Part shown: positions 9,801 to 18,368 of the stretch, piece after piece
Layout: the number at the start of each line of letters is the position of its first letter
How positions within the stretch are numbered: position 1 is the first letter of the stretch
Assembly (NCBI GenBank): GCA_001897155.1
Contig: MKSF01000008.1
Span: 124,296-167,102 of the forward strand
Origin: Bacteroidetes bacterium 47-18
GTDB lineage: Bacteria; Bacteroidota; Bacteroidia; Chitinophagales; Chitinophagaceae
Direction: 5' to 3'
DNA length: 42,807 bases
Notes under the pieces: generated by a model
Told to the model about the DNA's origin: nothing
Seen by the model: the letters and a program-made list of their open reading frames with translations, nothing else
Databases searched by the model: none
Program-made: the position numbers and the translations under genes

Positions 9801-12787
9801 AGGTAAAGAACCTGAATGACTTTACCGTAACGGAAGCGCACAGGGGCGGCGTATTTTACAAAGCCTACTACATCAGCAATAACCGCCTGTATGAAAGCAG
9901 CCGGTATATAACCATACCTTTTGATAATAAAGCGCTCAGCGTAAAGCTGCTGACGGAGCGCAGCAAGCTCCTGCCGGGAAGTAAGGAAAAGTGGAGCTAT
10001 GTAATATCCGGCAATAAATCCGGAACGTACAGCACGGAGCTGCTGGCCGGTATGTACGATGCCTCACTGGATGCTTTATACGTGAACGGCTGGAATTACA
10101 GCAATCTTATGAGTACAGTGCCGGCCTATCTGGCTTTATCCGGCAGCTTCGGGCAGGTTTCCGGTTCCGCGCATTGGTACAGGGAGTTCTCTGACCCTGC
10201 ATTGCAGGGTCTGTCCGGCTATACTCCCGTTCATATGAAGCTATACAGCTTGCCGAGGCTGAGCTTCGGAGGCTCTATGGAAAGAACAAAATGGGTAGGC
10301 AGGGCCGCAAGGGAAGATGCTAACGCTTTTATGGGCGCACCGGTGCCTGCTGCAGCCGAAGAAAGTAAGGATAAGGCGGGTGCGGTAAAGGGGGATAGTG
10401 AAGCTGTTGCTGAGGCTGCGGATAAAAACGGGAGCAGCGCGGGCTTTGCACCGCGTACCAACCTGAATGAAACTGCCTTTTTCTACCCGCAGCTGCGTAC
10501 GAATGATAAAGGAGAGATCAGCTTTGAATTTACCATGCCGGAAGCGCTGACCACCTGGAAGTGGCGGACCTTCGGTCATACAACAGACTGGAAGACAGGT
10601 TACCTGGAAGGAACGGTCCAGACCCAGAAGGACCTGATGGTGCAGCCCAATATTCCCCGGGTTTTCCGCCAGACGGACAATATCGTGCTGAGCTCCAAGG
10701 TCGTGAACCTTACGGATGCGGCGCTTGCGGCAGAAGCCTGGGTGGAGATACTGGATGCCCGTACCCTGCAATCACTTGCTTTGCCGTTCCGGCTGGAGCA
10801 GCATAAGCAGCAGTTACAACTGCCTGCTGGGCAGAGCAGGGAGGTGTCCTGGAATATCCATATACCGGAGTCGGTGTACCAGCCTGTCGTATTGAGAGTA
10901 TTTGCAAAGGCCGGCAACCATACTGACGGCGAGGAGCATTATATTCCCGTGATCACTAACCGTATGCTGGTTACGGAAACCTTACCGCTCCCGATGAGCG
11001 GCAACGGCACCAGGCAATTCAGGTTGGAGAAGCTGCTCTCTGCGAACAGCACTACTTTATTGAACAAAGGCATCACTGTTGAATATACTGCCAATCCTAC
11101 CTGGTACGTCATACAGGCCCTGCCTTACCTCTCTGCTTACCCGTATGACTGCGCGGAACAGGTCTTCAGTAAATTTTACGCCAATGCCATCGCCGCGGAT
11201 ATTGTACAGCGGTCGCCGAAAATAGAGCAGGTATTCAGGGAGTGGAGCATCAATAGCAAAGATGCGCTTCTGTCGAATCTTCAAAAGAATGAACAATTAA
11301 AGACCGCCTTGCTGGAAGAGACGCCGTGGGTGCTGGAAGCAGGGAATGAAGCGGAGCAAAAGCAAAGGATAGCCGCTTTATTTGAAGCGCGTCGCCTCAG
11401 CAGGGAATTGGATAAATCCCTGGCCCAGTTGGAGAAAAAGCAAATGAGCAATGGGGCATTCTCCTGGTTTGAAGGTATGCAGGCGGACAGGTACATCACC
11501 CAGACCATAGCATTGGGGCTGTTGAAGATGCAGGATAAGAATATTACTGCTGCAAAGGATGCTAAGACCAGGGCTATTGTAGACAGGGCTATGCCGTTCT
11601 TAGAGCAGCGGATGGTTGAGGATTACCAGAACCTGGTGAGGAAAAAGATAAAGCTGGAGCAGGATAACTTAAGCCCGGCCGTTATCCAGTACCTATATGC
11701 CTTTACGCTCAGCAAAAAGGACATCCCGGCGCAATACCGGAAAGAATATGATTACTATATCAGGCAGGTACAGCAATACTGGAAAGACCAGGGACTGCTG
11801 CTGCAGGCCTATGCCGCGGAGATTATGCAGCGGCGTAATGAGCATGCTACGGCCGGCCTTATTGTCGAAAGCCTGCGCCAGCGTGCCATCGTCCAGGAAG
11901 AAATGGGTATGTACTGGAAGCAGAACCAGGGATATAACAGGTGGTATGAAGCGCCGGTGGAAACCCAGGCCGCTCTGATCCAGGCCTTTAAAAAGGTAGG
12001 CGCTAAAGGGAACGAGGTCGCTCAGATGCAGACCTGGCTGCTCAAGCATAAGCAGACCAACAGGTGGCATAGTACACGGGCGACGGTAGACGCTTCCTAT
12101 GCCCTGTTTGCTGATAATATGAACATTACAGAGCAGCAGCCCAAAGTACAGATACAACTGGGCAATACTGCCATCTCCTCCCGGTCCGTAAAGCAGCAGG
12201 CAGGCACAGGCTATTTCCAGTCGGTGATTGAAGGAAAGCAGGTGCAGCCGCAGATGGGTAATATCACCGTCAATGTAAGTGATATGAAAGCGGGATTACC
12301 ATCCTGGGGCGCTGTCTATTGGCAGTATTTCGAGCAATACGATAAGATAACGGCTGCAGACGTCAAGTCCCTGAAAGTGAGCAAAGAGATCTTTAAGGCG
12401 GAGAATACGGCAGGCGGTATCCGCTTAAAGGCTATCTCCGGACAGGCACCTGTGACCACCGGGGATAAAATAGTGGTCAGGCTGACGGTGACCTCCGACA
12501 GGGACCTTGAATATGTGCATATCAAAGATACCAGGGCGGCCTGTTTTGAGCCTAAGGATGTATTGAGCAGGTACCTGTACAAGGACAGGCTGGGCTATTA
12601 CCAGTCTACCAGGGATATCAGCACCAATTTCTTCGTGGATTTCCTGCCTAAAGGTACCTATGTGCTGGAGTACGAGGCCTATGCGAATGCCAGGGGCACA
12701 TACAGCGGCGGCATCGCATCCGTACAATGTATGTATGCGCCGGAGTTCGCGGCACACAGCGCCGGCAGCGTGATAGAGGTGAAATAA
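6857..12787 (+). CDS. alpha-2-macroglobulin family protein with thioester motif
   Basis: This protein of about 1976 residues is a secreted or periplasmic bacterial macroglobulin. Such proteins are thought to trap attacking proteases, by analogy with eukaryotic alpha-2-macroglobulin. A signal peptide ends near SMAQQ; there is no lipobox cysteine. An alpha-helical N-terminal part precedes MG-type beta domains, including an MG2 signature (FTDRDIYRPGQTIYFKG, near residue 575). The A2M domain (ALTTWKWRTFGHTTDWKTG, about 1230) follows. The thioester site reads YPYDCAEQ, with Cys1432, Glu1434 and Gln1435, so the covalent trap looks intact. An alpha/alpha-barrel-like thioester domain and a receptor-binding-like C-terminus complete it. 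No pbpC-like partner is adjacent, unlike the Proteobacterial yfhM type. It has its own promoter and terminator and appears monocistronic. Confidence 0.9.
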   Translation: MHLKTWRISWLLLAGVLVAFTSMAQQSKSYKALWKQYDSLMNYGLEKDAEAVIQQVLAQSRKDNDREQYLKAVIYRTQLKVSKADQLADAFPLVSSLEEAAGNNSERALIYAIQAVTYADYFQNNRWQIVSRTNVTTSNEDIQPAAWSEVQFVDTIYKLFRKSLSYKAELERLPAARYGSLLTRDDDGKAADMDLYEFLLQEYKQFNLANIHLFSQDFQQYKTNDTSWFTLDPAAFINKKIDAASDIDIKKHTIEAFQLLTGYYQAGKNEAKQAQLDFERILYLKEHFLFPNEKALVSRVMERFAARYAAYPVAALALKYNIEQQLQDKETEPLAAIAAYERLIRKYPNSPASQELFNALSQLKAQQFSLKGEEVVPPGRPFKILLEYRNVSACRLLVLPFIERKEKERFDDYRSRVMAQPVISTYTTNLPAAADLKQHSTELKIDALPPGKYFIIPDQPQQGDDEYNWMKLEFQVSGIAYVRNDDQVTIVDRITGRPLANAVLKLHPANPIRQLKMYTADKNGVLRVNDIRNDYYNWNRFTITHGNDKLTGNSYWGYFNRPEEKPSTHTFIFTDRDIYRPGQTIYFKGIVVSKKAHNDTRVVAQQQVKASIHKNYYDKAIETVELTTNEFGSVQGTFKAPENGYTGDYIIKIGTGQVAVKVEEYKRPKFFVTFDTLKGSYFVNDGIEVRGVAQAYAGNNINDASVEYAVERNVRFPFPWRCYWWPVPDNRSETVAGGATVTDAEGRFTIPFKAIPDNTNPELWPVFTYTVNIKVTDLNGETHEFSQNVSAAYRDALLTATIPEDGSDVNLRKVTVRVTNVNDIAINNPYTVRVAKLEAPKRLLKSRLWQTPDQYLYDEATFRSFFPDDVYKKEKDRESWKELKTVFTQTYRGPQQLNLVELKAFDQNGWYVVELSTKDIKGQEVTQKYYTHVVTDWNKPVEKDILIAASREEAIPGDQVKVKVMKQAEGAQERLLIVSHSQVKNLNDFTVTEAHRGGVFYKAYYISNNRLYESSRYITIPFDNKALSVKLLTERSKLLPGSKEKWSYVISGNKSGTYSTELLAGMYDASLDALYVNGWNYSNLMSTVPAYLALSGSFGQVSGSAHWYREFSDPALQGLSGYTPVHMKLYSLPRLSFGGSMERTKWVGRAAREDANAFMGAPVPAAAEESKDKAGAVKGDSEAVAEAADKNGSSAGFAPRTNLNETAFFYPQLRTNDKGEISFEFTMPEALTTWKWRTFGHTTDWKTGYLEGTVQTQKDLMVQPNIPRVFRQTDNIVLSSKVVNLTDAALAAEAWVEILDARTLQSLALPFRLEQHKQQLQLPAGQSREVSWNIHIPESVYQPVVLRVFAKAGNHTDGEEHYIPVITNRMLVTETLPLPMSGNGTRQFRLEKLLSANSTTLLNKGITVEYTANPTWYVIQALPYLSAYPYDCAEQVFSKFYANAIAADIVQRSPKIEQVFREWSINSKDALLSNLQKNEQLKTALLEETPWVLEAGNEAEQKQRIAALFEARRLSRELDKSLAQLEKKQMSNGAFSWFEGMQADRYITQTIALGLLKMQDKNITAAKDAKTRAIVDRAMPFLEQRMVEDYQNLVRKKIKLEQDNLSPAVIQYLYAFTLSKKDIPAQYRKEYDYYIRQVQQYWKDQGLLLQAYAAEIMQRRNEHATAGLIVESLRQRAIVQEEMGMYWKQNQGYNRWYEAPVETQAALIQAFKKVGAKGNEVAQMQTWLLKHKQTNRWHSTRATVDASYALFADNMNITEQQPKVQIQLGNTAISSRSVKQQAGTGYFQSVIEGKQVQPQMGNITVNVSDMKAGLPSWGAVYWQYFEQYDKITAADVKSLKVSKEIFKAENTAGGIRLKAISGQAPVTTGDKIVVRLTVTSDRDLEYVHIKDTRAACFEPKDVLSRYLYKDRLGYYQSTRDISTNFFVDFLPKGTYVLEYEAYANARGTYSGGIASVQCMYAPEFAAHSAGSVIEVK

Positions 12788-12809
12788 GGAAAGATACAGA
12801 TTCCCGATG

Positions 12810-12836
12810 GAGGCTGCCCGTTTTTCGGGCAGCCTC
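12810..12836 (+). terminator. hairpin terminator after the macroglobulin gene
   Basis: GAGGCTGCCCG (12810-12820) and CGGGCAGCCTC (12826-12836) form an 11-bp perfect stem closed by five T residues. The tail is TTCCGTTTTT, a broken T run. It lies 22 nt past the stop codon. Confidence 0.75.
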
Positions 12837-12837
12837 T

Positions 12838-13110
12838 TCCGTTTTTAGCTGCGTTGTTCCGGGTGCTGTATCTCAACTATGCTAACCGCGGGAAGATAAG
12901 TGGTTTTCTCTGTTATTGCTGATTGTCGCTAATTCCCGCACGGGACTTTCACTGTTATGGATCTTTCACCAGCAATTTATGGAGCGATTGCCTGTGTTGC
13001 TGGAGTTCCCGCATAATAAACGACACTGTTCCCGGCCATTTTAAGGTTAAGTTGCTTGCAGGCCAAGGCTTCTATCTCGTGCTGAACATCCGGCAGGCTT
13101 ATCCGCGATC
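12838..13110. other. gene-free segment with paired short inverted repeats
   Basis: No convincing gene lies here. GCGGGAA (12888-12894) is repeated in inverted form as TTCCCGC at 12933-12939 and again at 13006-13012. CCAGCAA (12969-12975) pairs with TTGCTGG (12997-13003). CTTTCAC occurs twice (12946-12952 and 12963-12969). The segment could be a small structured RNA or the remnant of an intergenic repeat; no promoter box was found. Confidence 0.3.
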
Positions 13111-13114
13111 TTCT

Positions 13115-13163
13115 ATAAGCAGCAAGGGCTGTCCGCTAAAAACGGACAGCCCTTGCTGCTTAT
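13115..13163. terminator. long bidirectional hairpin between convergent genes
   Basis: Bases 13115-13135 and 13143-13163 form a perfect 21-bp stem with a 7-nt loop (CTAAAAA on the plus strand, TTTTTAG on the minus strand). It lies 26 nt past the stop of the permease gene read on the minus strand. There is no T run after the stem on either strand; the only T run is in the minus-strand loop. It probably stops transcription from both sides, but could also be a repeat-type palindrome. Confidence 0.6.
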
Positions 13164-13189
13164 GGTTATTAACCTTATAATGCCGCGGG

Positions 13190-14674
13190 TTATGCACCCC
13201 GCTTTTTGTTGAGCTTACTATGCCTGATGCTATAGCCGAAATACACGATAAAGCCCAGTATCAGCCAGATGAACAGGCGGATCCAGTTTTCCTTACCCAG
13301 CCCGAAGATCATGGCGCCGCAGGTGAGAATACCCAGGATAGGTATGAACGGTACCAGCGGTGTCTTGAATTTACGTTCCAGGTCAGGTTCTCTTTTTCTC
13401 AGTATGATCACGGCGCCGCATACCAGCATGAACGCGAACAGGGTGCCTATGCTGGTCATATGTCCCACTACGTCGCCCGGAACAAAGGCGGCGAACAGGG
13501 CAACTAAAATAAGTATAATGGCATTGCCCTTTACGGGTGTCTGGAATTTAGGATGCAGGTCGGAAAATGCTTTCGGGAGTAAGCCGTCCTTGCTCATAGA
13601 GTAGAATACGCGGCTTTGTCCCATCAGGAGTACCAGGATCACGGATGAAAACCCTGCCAGGATCGCTATGGTAATGGACTTGCTCAGCCAGCCATAGGTA
13701 GGCATAGCTTCCTGGATGGCTGCTACCACGGACGCTTCACCGCCTTTATCCGGGTCCCTGAAGAATTCTACCGGCACCAGTCCCGTTAAGACGTGGGAGA
13801 ACAGCACATACAGTAAAGTGCATATCAGAAGGGAACCGATGATACCGATGGGCATAGCTTTGGCAGGGTTTTTGGTTTCCTGGGCGGCCGTGCTTACGGC
13901 ATCAAAGCCAATAAAGGCAAAGAATACGGTCCCTGCCGCGCCGAGGATACCGAGTATGCCCCCGAAATTATAGCTGACGCCCTGGTGGTCGATATAGGTA
14001 GTGGCTTCCGGTATATAAGGCGTATGATTGGCTTCGGATATGAAGCTCCATCCCAGGAATATGACCAGCAGCACGATGCTTACTTTGATAATGACGATGA
14101 TATTGTTGAAGAAGGCGGACTCTTTGATGCCCCGCATCAGCAGCAGGCTGATCACGGTAACGATGAACAGTGCCGGCAGGTTGATAATGCCCCTTATACC
14201 TTCTTTGGAGACCTGGAAGGGCGAATGGCACCATTCATAGGGGACGGGAGAGAGATGCAGCACCTCTACCAGCAGGTTATTGAGATACTCGCTCCACGCT
14301 ATACCTACAGTGGCGGCACCCACGGCGTACTCCAGGATAAGGTCCCAGCCGATCACCCAGGCCAGCATTTCGCCCATTGTAGCATAGGTAAAGGTGTAGG
14401 CGCTCCCGGAAACAGGAATAGAGGAGGAAAGCTCCGCGTAGCAGAGGCCTGCCAGCGCGCAGCCCAGGGCTGCTACTATAAAGCCTATGGTTACGGAAGG
14501 ACCGGCATTCTGCGCCGCTGCGGCGGCGGTTCTTACAAACAGGCCCGCGCCGATAATAGCGCCTATCCCGAGGGATACCAGGGCACCGGCTGAAAGGGTG
14601 CGTTTAAACCCGTTTTCAGATGAGGAGACTTCTTTTAACAGTACGGCCAGGGGTTTCTTTCTGAATAAACTCAT
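13190..14674 (-). CDS. APC-superfamily amino-acid permease (cationic amino-acid transporter type)
   Basis: This 494-residue inner-membrane transporter has about 12 to 13 hydrophobic segments. TM1 carries the unwound glycine-rich substrate motif of the APC superfamily (SLGIGAIIGAGLFVRTAA). TM2/3 reads FIVAALGCALAGLCYAELSSSIPVSGSAY, shown here in parts: the AELSSSIPVSGSAY piece is diagnostic for the YfnA/CAT branch. FAFIGFDAVSTAAQETKNPAK follows at about residue 255. It is expected to import amino acids by proton or cation symport. The specificity cannot be read from the sequence; the branch suggests cationic or broad amino acids. It has its own -7 box and is flanked by hairpins, so it is probably monocistronic. 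Confidence 0.88.
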   Translation of the reverse strand: MSLFRKKPLAVLLKEVSSSENGFKRTLSAGALVSLGIGAIIGAGLFVRTAAAAAQNAGPSVTIGFIVAALGCALAGLCYAELSSSIPVSGSAYTFTYATMGEMLAWVIGWDLILEYAVGAATVGIAWSEYLNNLLVEVLHLSPVPYEWCHSPFQVSKEGIRGIINLPALFIVTVISLLLMRGIKESAFFNNIIVIIKVSIVLLVIFLGWSFISEANHTPYIPEATTYIDHQGVSYNFGGILGILGAAGTVFFAFIGFDAVSTAAQETKNPAKAMPIGIIGSLLICTLLYVLFSHVLTGLVPVEFFRDPDKGGEASVVAAIQEAMPTYGWLSKSITIAILAGFSSVILVLLMGQSRVFYSMSKDGLLPKAFSDLHPKFQTPVKGNAIILILVALFAAFVPGDVVGHMTSIGTLFAFMLVCGAVIILRKREPDLERKFKTPLVPFIPILGILTCGAMIFGLGKENWIRLFIWLILGFIVYFGYSIRHSKLNKKRGA

Positions 14675-14709
14675 TAGGATTCTGATTGTATGTGGTTTAT
14701 ATTATTGCT

Positions 14710-14717
14710 CAAACATA
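14710..14717 (-). promoter_or_regulatory. TAnnTTTG -7 box for the permease gene
   Basis: On the minus strand this reads TATGTTTG, a full consensus match, 36 nt upstream of the ATG at 14674. No TTG at the right distance was seen. Confidence 0.5.
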
Positions 14718-14757
14718 CTTAATTTTTAAAAAACATGTTACCGGGAGCTTGAGAAAT

Positions 14758-14795
14758 ATCAAAAAAAACAGGGAAGACGTGATGTCTTCCCTGTT
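14758..14795 (-). terminator. rho-independent terminator after secDF
   Basis: AACAGGGAAGAC (14767-14778) and GTCTTCCCTGTT (14784-14795) form a perfect 12-bp stem with a 5-nt loop. On the minus strand the stem is followed directly by a run of T residues (the A run at 14761-14768 on the plus strand). It lies 22 nt past the secDF stop. Confidence 0.9.
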
Positions 14796-14816
14796 CCGGA
14801 TGTTCTATAAATAGGC

Positions 14817-17800
14817 TTATGCCTGTTCTTTTACTTTTTTGATACGTGCGTCCTTGTCCTCTTCCACGCTCAGCGTATTGCGCTTATCGAGGTCTATCAG
14901 CAATGGTGCGGCGATGAAAATGGAGGAATAGGTAGCCACCAGTACGCCTATAGACATTGCGAATGCAAAGCCGCGGATCACCTCTCCTCCGAAAATGAAC
15001 AGGATCACTGCTACCAGGAATAAGGTCAGCGACGTCATGATAGTACGTGTAAGCGTGCTGTTGATGGCCCGGTTAACGATATCTGCCTTGTTGCCGTTCG
15101 GTTCTTTCCTGAAGAATTCCCTGGTCCTGTCATATACGATCACCGTATCGTTCATAGAGAAACCGATGATGGTCAGCAATGCCGCGATAAAGTGCTGGTC
15201 GATCTCCAGGGAGAACGGTACGATATCCTTAAAGAAAGAGAAGATCGCTACGGTCACCAGGGCATCGTGCGCCAGGGAGATCACTGTTCCTACAGAGTAT
15301 TGGAACTTGCGGAAACGGATGAATATATAGATACAGATAGCCAGTACCGATACGATAGTAGCCAGCTTGGCGCCTTTCACCAGGTCTTTGGAGATCAGCG
15401 GCGAAACGGATTGTATACCATGTATGGTCTGTGTCTTAAAGGTATTGAGATCCGTACCCTGAGGGATATAGCCTTTTTCCTTCAGACCGGTGTACAGCTT
15501 GGTCATTACTTCTTCTCCCACTTTCAGGTCCGGCTCCGCGATCAGGTAATCGGTCGTGATGCTGTACTGGTTGTTGGAGCCTAAGGTTTTAACAACCGGG
15601 TGGTTACCGAAGTAAGGCTGCAGGTCGTGCCTGATATCCTGTGTGGCATGCTTGCTGTCCAGTTGTACGGTGTACATACGTCCCCCGGAGAATTCCACAC
15701 CATAATGGAAGCCGTTGAAGAACGCGGCGATACCCGCAAGTATCAGGACGGCGGAAATGATATAACCGATCTTCCGTGCCTTGATGAACTGGAAGTTGGC
15801 TTTCTGGAATATGCCCTGGGAGAATTTGGTGAAATATTTGAAATGACGGCCTTTGTTCAGGTAGATGTCAGTGATCAGCCTGGAAACAATGATACCTGTG
15901 AATAAGGATAAGGTCAGGGCGATGATCTGCGTGGTAGCAAAGCCTTTGATGGGCCCCAGACCGAAATACAGCAGGATAAAGGCAGTGATCAGGGACGTTA
16001 CGTGACCGTCAATTACAGGCGCGTAGGAATGCTGGTAACCCAGCTTCACCGATTCGGCATGGGTCTTGCCCAGCGCGAGCTCTTCCTTGATCCGCTCAAA
16101 TATGATCACGTTGGCATCCACGGCCATACCGATACCGAGAATGATACCCGCTATACCGGCCATGGTCAGCGTACCGCCAAGCTCCGCGAAGATGGCGAAA
16201 GTGAACAGTACGTTCAGTGTCAGCGCGATATTGGCAATGATACCGGCAGTATTATAATATATCAGCATCAGCAGGAAGATGACCAGGAAAGAAATGCTGA
16301 AGGCCTTAACAGAGCCGTCTATGGATTCCTGTCCCAATGTAGGTCCTACCAGTTGTTCCTGCACTATTTTGGCAGGCGCCGGGAGCTTACCGGTTTTCAG
16401 GATGTTGGCCAGGTCGGTACCTTCCTTGGGAGTGAAGGAGCCGGTGATCTGGGACCTTCCGTCCGCTATCACGGTATTAACGGTAGGAGCGGTATGTACA
16501 TAATCGTCCAGTACGATAGCGATAGGTCTTCCGATATTTTCTCTTGTCAGTTTTGCCCATTTGTCGGCACCTTCCTCGTCCATTTCCAGGGAGATCATAG
16601 GTGTACCGCTTTGCTGCTCAAAATCGAACCTGGCATCGCTCACGTGATCGCCTTCCAGCTTGGCGGCATCTTTATTGCCGGTCTTGATGGCATACAGGCC
16701 TACGTATTCTACCGGTGCGTTCTTGGCCCTGTTAGGGTTTTCACCGATCAGGAACCTGACATCATTACGGAAATTACGTTTGATGGCCGGAACGTTATTG
16801 AGGAGATCCAGCACTTTTTTGGCATAGCGTTTTTCAAGAATACCTATGATCGGGGTGCCCTGCATAGGCTGACCGTTCTGGTCTACCGCCGGCATCAGGT
16901 AGGTAAAAAGACTTTCATCCCGCTTTTTATCTTCCAGGGATCCGGCATCCGGAGCGGTATTCTCCAGTTGGCTCAGGCTACCCTCCAGTGTGTTTTCCAG
17001 CGTATTCTCTGCGCCGGCGGTATCCTTAGGCTCCGCGGCGGCAACTTTAGCGGTATCTGCGGCCTTTTGTGCGACAGTAGTGGTATCTTCTCCTTTCAGG
17101 CTTTTGAAATAGGTGGTGGATGCCTCATTGGCCTTTGCGAGGCCCTGTATGATCTCGGTGATGGTATATACTTCCCAGAATTGAAGCCTTGCGGTGGACT
17201 GGAGGTATTTCCTTACGCTTTCAGGGTTTTTGACGCCTGCCAGCTCTACGGTGATGACACCTTTGGCTTCGTCCAGGTTAATGGCCGGGGAGGCGACACC
17301 GAATTTATCGATACGGGTAGAGAGGATCTTATGTGTTCTGTTGATAGCGTCCCGTGCTTCGGTACGTATGACGCTCAGCACTTCCGCGTTGCTGCTGTTT
17401 AATGTCAGTTGCTTTTGTGACGGCTTAGTGAAGAGGGCAGCCAGATTTCCGCCGGGATTGAGTTTCTCATAGGCTTTGCCGAAGATGGTTACATAATCTT
17501 CACTGCTCGCGTTCCTCTGGTCATTGGCTGCTGCCAGTGCCGCCATCAGCGCGCCATCCTTAGGATTGTTGCTCATAGAGCGGATCAGGGAGTCCACACC
17601 CACTTCCAGGGTGACGCTCATACCGCCCTGCAGGTCAAGACCTAACTGGAGCTCCTTGGCTTTTACATCGGCATACTTGAATTTCAGACCCAACAGGTTG
17701 AAAATTTCCTGGTTCTGCATACTGTCCGTTATATTACTATACACAGCATCGAACAGGGAATCTTTCTGAATGTCATTGAGGTTGGCAGATGCGGCTGCGA

Positions 17801-17927
17801 CCTGCCGGTCAACAACTGCATTGATCTTTTTGTCTGCACTGATTGCCATAAACGTGAACGACAATCTCCATAAAGAATACAGAATAAGTGCAATTGTGAA
17901 AAACTTCACTAAACCTTTTAATTGCAT
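14817..17927 (-). CDS. secDF: fused protein translocase subunits SecD and SecF
   Basis: This 1036-residue fusion of SecD and SecF is an RND-type membrane protein that uses the proton gradient to pull secreted proteins through SecYEG. The SecD half has an N-terminal membrane helix, the LGLDLQGGMSVTLEV motif, a periplasmic P1 domain, and the TM4 signature GMAVDANVIIFERIKEEL. The SecF half begins near residue 715 with a new membrane helix and FHYGVEFSGGRMY, then GFSMNDTVIVYDRTRE. An Ala/Glu/Thr-rich, low-complexity insertion at about 275-335 lies in the P1 region, as often seen in Bacteroidota. The C-terminus is a charged cytosolic tail. Upstream of it is a TATCTTTG box, downstream a strong terminator, so it forms a single-gene transcript. 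Confidence 0.96.
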   Translation of the reverse strand: MQLKGLVKFFTIALILYSLWRLSFTFMAISADKKINAVVDRQVAAASANLNDIQKDSLFDAVYSNITDSMQNQEIFNLLGLKFKYADVKAKELQLGLDLQGGMSVTLEVGVDSLIRSMSNNPKDGALMAALAAANDQRNASSEDYVTIFGKAYEKLNPGGNLAALFTKPSQKQLTLNSSNAEVLSVIRTEARDAINRTHKILSTRIDKFGVASPAINLDEAKGVITVELAGVKNPESVRKYLQSTARLQFWEVYTITEIIQGLAKANEASTTYFKSLKGEDTTTVAQKAADTAKVAAAEPKDTAGAENTLENTLEGSLSQLENTAPDAGSLEDKKRDESLFTYLMPAVDQNGQPMQGTPIIGILEKRYAKKVLDLLNNVPAIKRNFRNDVRFLIGENPNRAKNAPVEYVGLYAIKTGNKDAAKLEGDHVSDARFDFEQQSGTPMISLEMDEEGADKWAKLTRENIGRPIAIVLDDYVHTAPTVNTVIADGRSQITGSFTPKEGTDLANILKTGKLPAPAKIVQEQLVGPTLGQESIDGSVKAFSISFLVIFLLMLIYYNTAGIIANIALTLNVLFTFAIFAELGGTLTMAGIAGIILGIGMAVDANVIIFERIKEELALGKTHAESVKLGYQHSYAPVIDGHVTSLITAFILLYFGLGPIKGFATTQIIALTLSLFTGIIVSRLITDIYLNKGRHFKYFTKFSQGIFQKANFQFIKARKIGYIISAVLILAGIAAFFNGFHYGVEFSGGRMYTVQLDSKHATQDIRHDLQPYFGNHPVVKTLGSNNQYSITTDYLIAEPDLKVGEEVMTKLYTGLKEKGYIPQGTDLNTFKTQTIHGIQSVSPLISKDLVKGAKLATIVSVLAICIYIFIRFRKFQYSVGTVISLAHDALVTVAIFSFFKDIVPFSLEIDQHFIAALLTIIGFSMNDTVIVYDRTREFFRKEPNGNKADIVNRAINSTLTRTIMTSLTLFLVAVILFIFGGEVIRGFAFAMSIGVLVATYSSIFIAAPLLIDLDKRNTLSVEEDKDARIKKVKEQA

Positions 17928-17977
17928 AAACGGGTAATTTGTTGTGTCTTAAAAATCTTAATTACGAAAATAGTGGG

Positions 17978-17985
17978 CAAAGATA
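17978..17985 (-). promoter_or_regulatory. TAnnTTTG -7 box for secDF
   Basis: On the minus strand this reads TATCTTTG, a full match to the consensus, about 50 nt upstream of the secDF ATG. A TTG (CAA at 18010-18012 on the plus strand) stands 24 nt further upstream, slightly beyond the usual range. Confidence 0.5.
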
Positions 17986-18191
17986 ATAATATAATTAATA
18001 ATTGTTCTACAATTTTTTTTGGAAATATTTAAGAATTGAGAAGTTAAGGCAGTGTAAATGCCGGAGGCCGGATTTCTTTAACTCATGTTAATACAGCAAG
18101 ATGAGGATGACGCTCTGATAGACTGTTCATTAGAGAAAAAATGGGGGTAAATTTTAAAATAAAATTTTAATAACGTTTTTGTAAAACTTTG

Positions 18192-18285
18192 TGACAAACA
18201 TATGACAAAAATAAATCTGACTACTTACAAAAAGCCCTGAAACACGCTACAGTATTGAAAAAAAATTTTTTGTAATAATGACAAA
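18192..18285 (+). promoter_or_regulatory. three TGACAAA direct repeats upstream of the ACIII operon
   Basis: TGACAAA occurs at 18192-18198, 18203-18209 and 18279-18285. The first two are 11 bp apart, about one helical turn, and the third lies near the -33 zone of the operon promoter. This arrangement fits a tandem operator for an unknown regulator. The surrounding 17928-18368 gap is otherwise very AT-rich and holds an imperfect AT palindrome at 18154-18170. Confidence 0.4.
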
Positions 18286-18303
18286 ACTTTAAAAAACCTG
18301 TTG

Positions 18304-18311
18304 TACTTTTG
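18304..18311 (+). promoter_or_regulatory. TAnnTTTG -7 box of the ACIII-oxidase operon
   Basis: TACTTTTG matches the consensus fully. It would start a transcript near 18318, giving a leader of about 50 nt before the proposed GTG start at 18369. No good TTG lies at -33; a TGACAAA repeat occupies that zone, which may point to activator dependence. Confidence 0.5.
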
Positions 18312-18368
18312 CCCACAATATTATCCTTTTTAGGAATCATTAAGAGTATAACCAAAAATAATTCACTC

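Noticed and set aside
12923-13180. 85-codon plus-strand frame in the gap after the macroglobulin gene
   Set aside because: No family, no promoter, Cys/Ser-rich composition, and it runs into the 21-bp hairpin.
16002-17402. 466-codon plus-strand frame inside secDF
   Set aside because: It is the shadow of secDF, whose motifs are unmistakable on the minus strand.
18309-18368. TTG at 18309 as start of actA
   Set aside because: It lies within the -7 box, and the added 20 residues fit no signal peptide.
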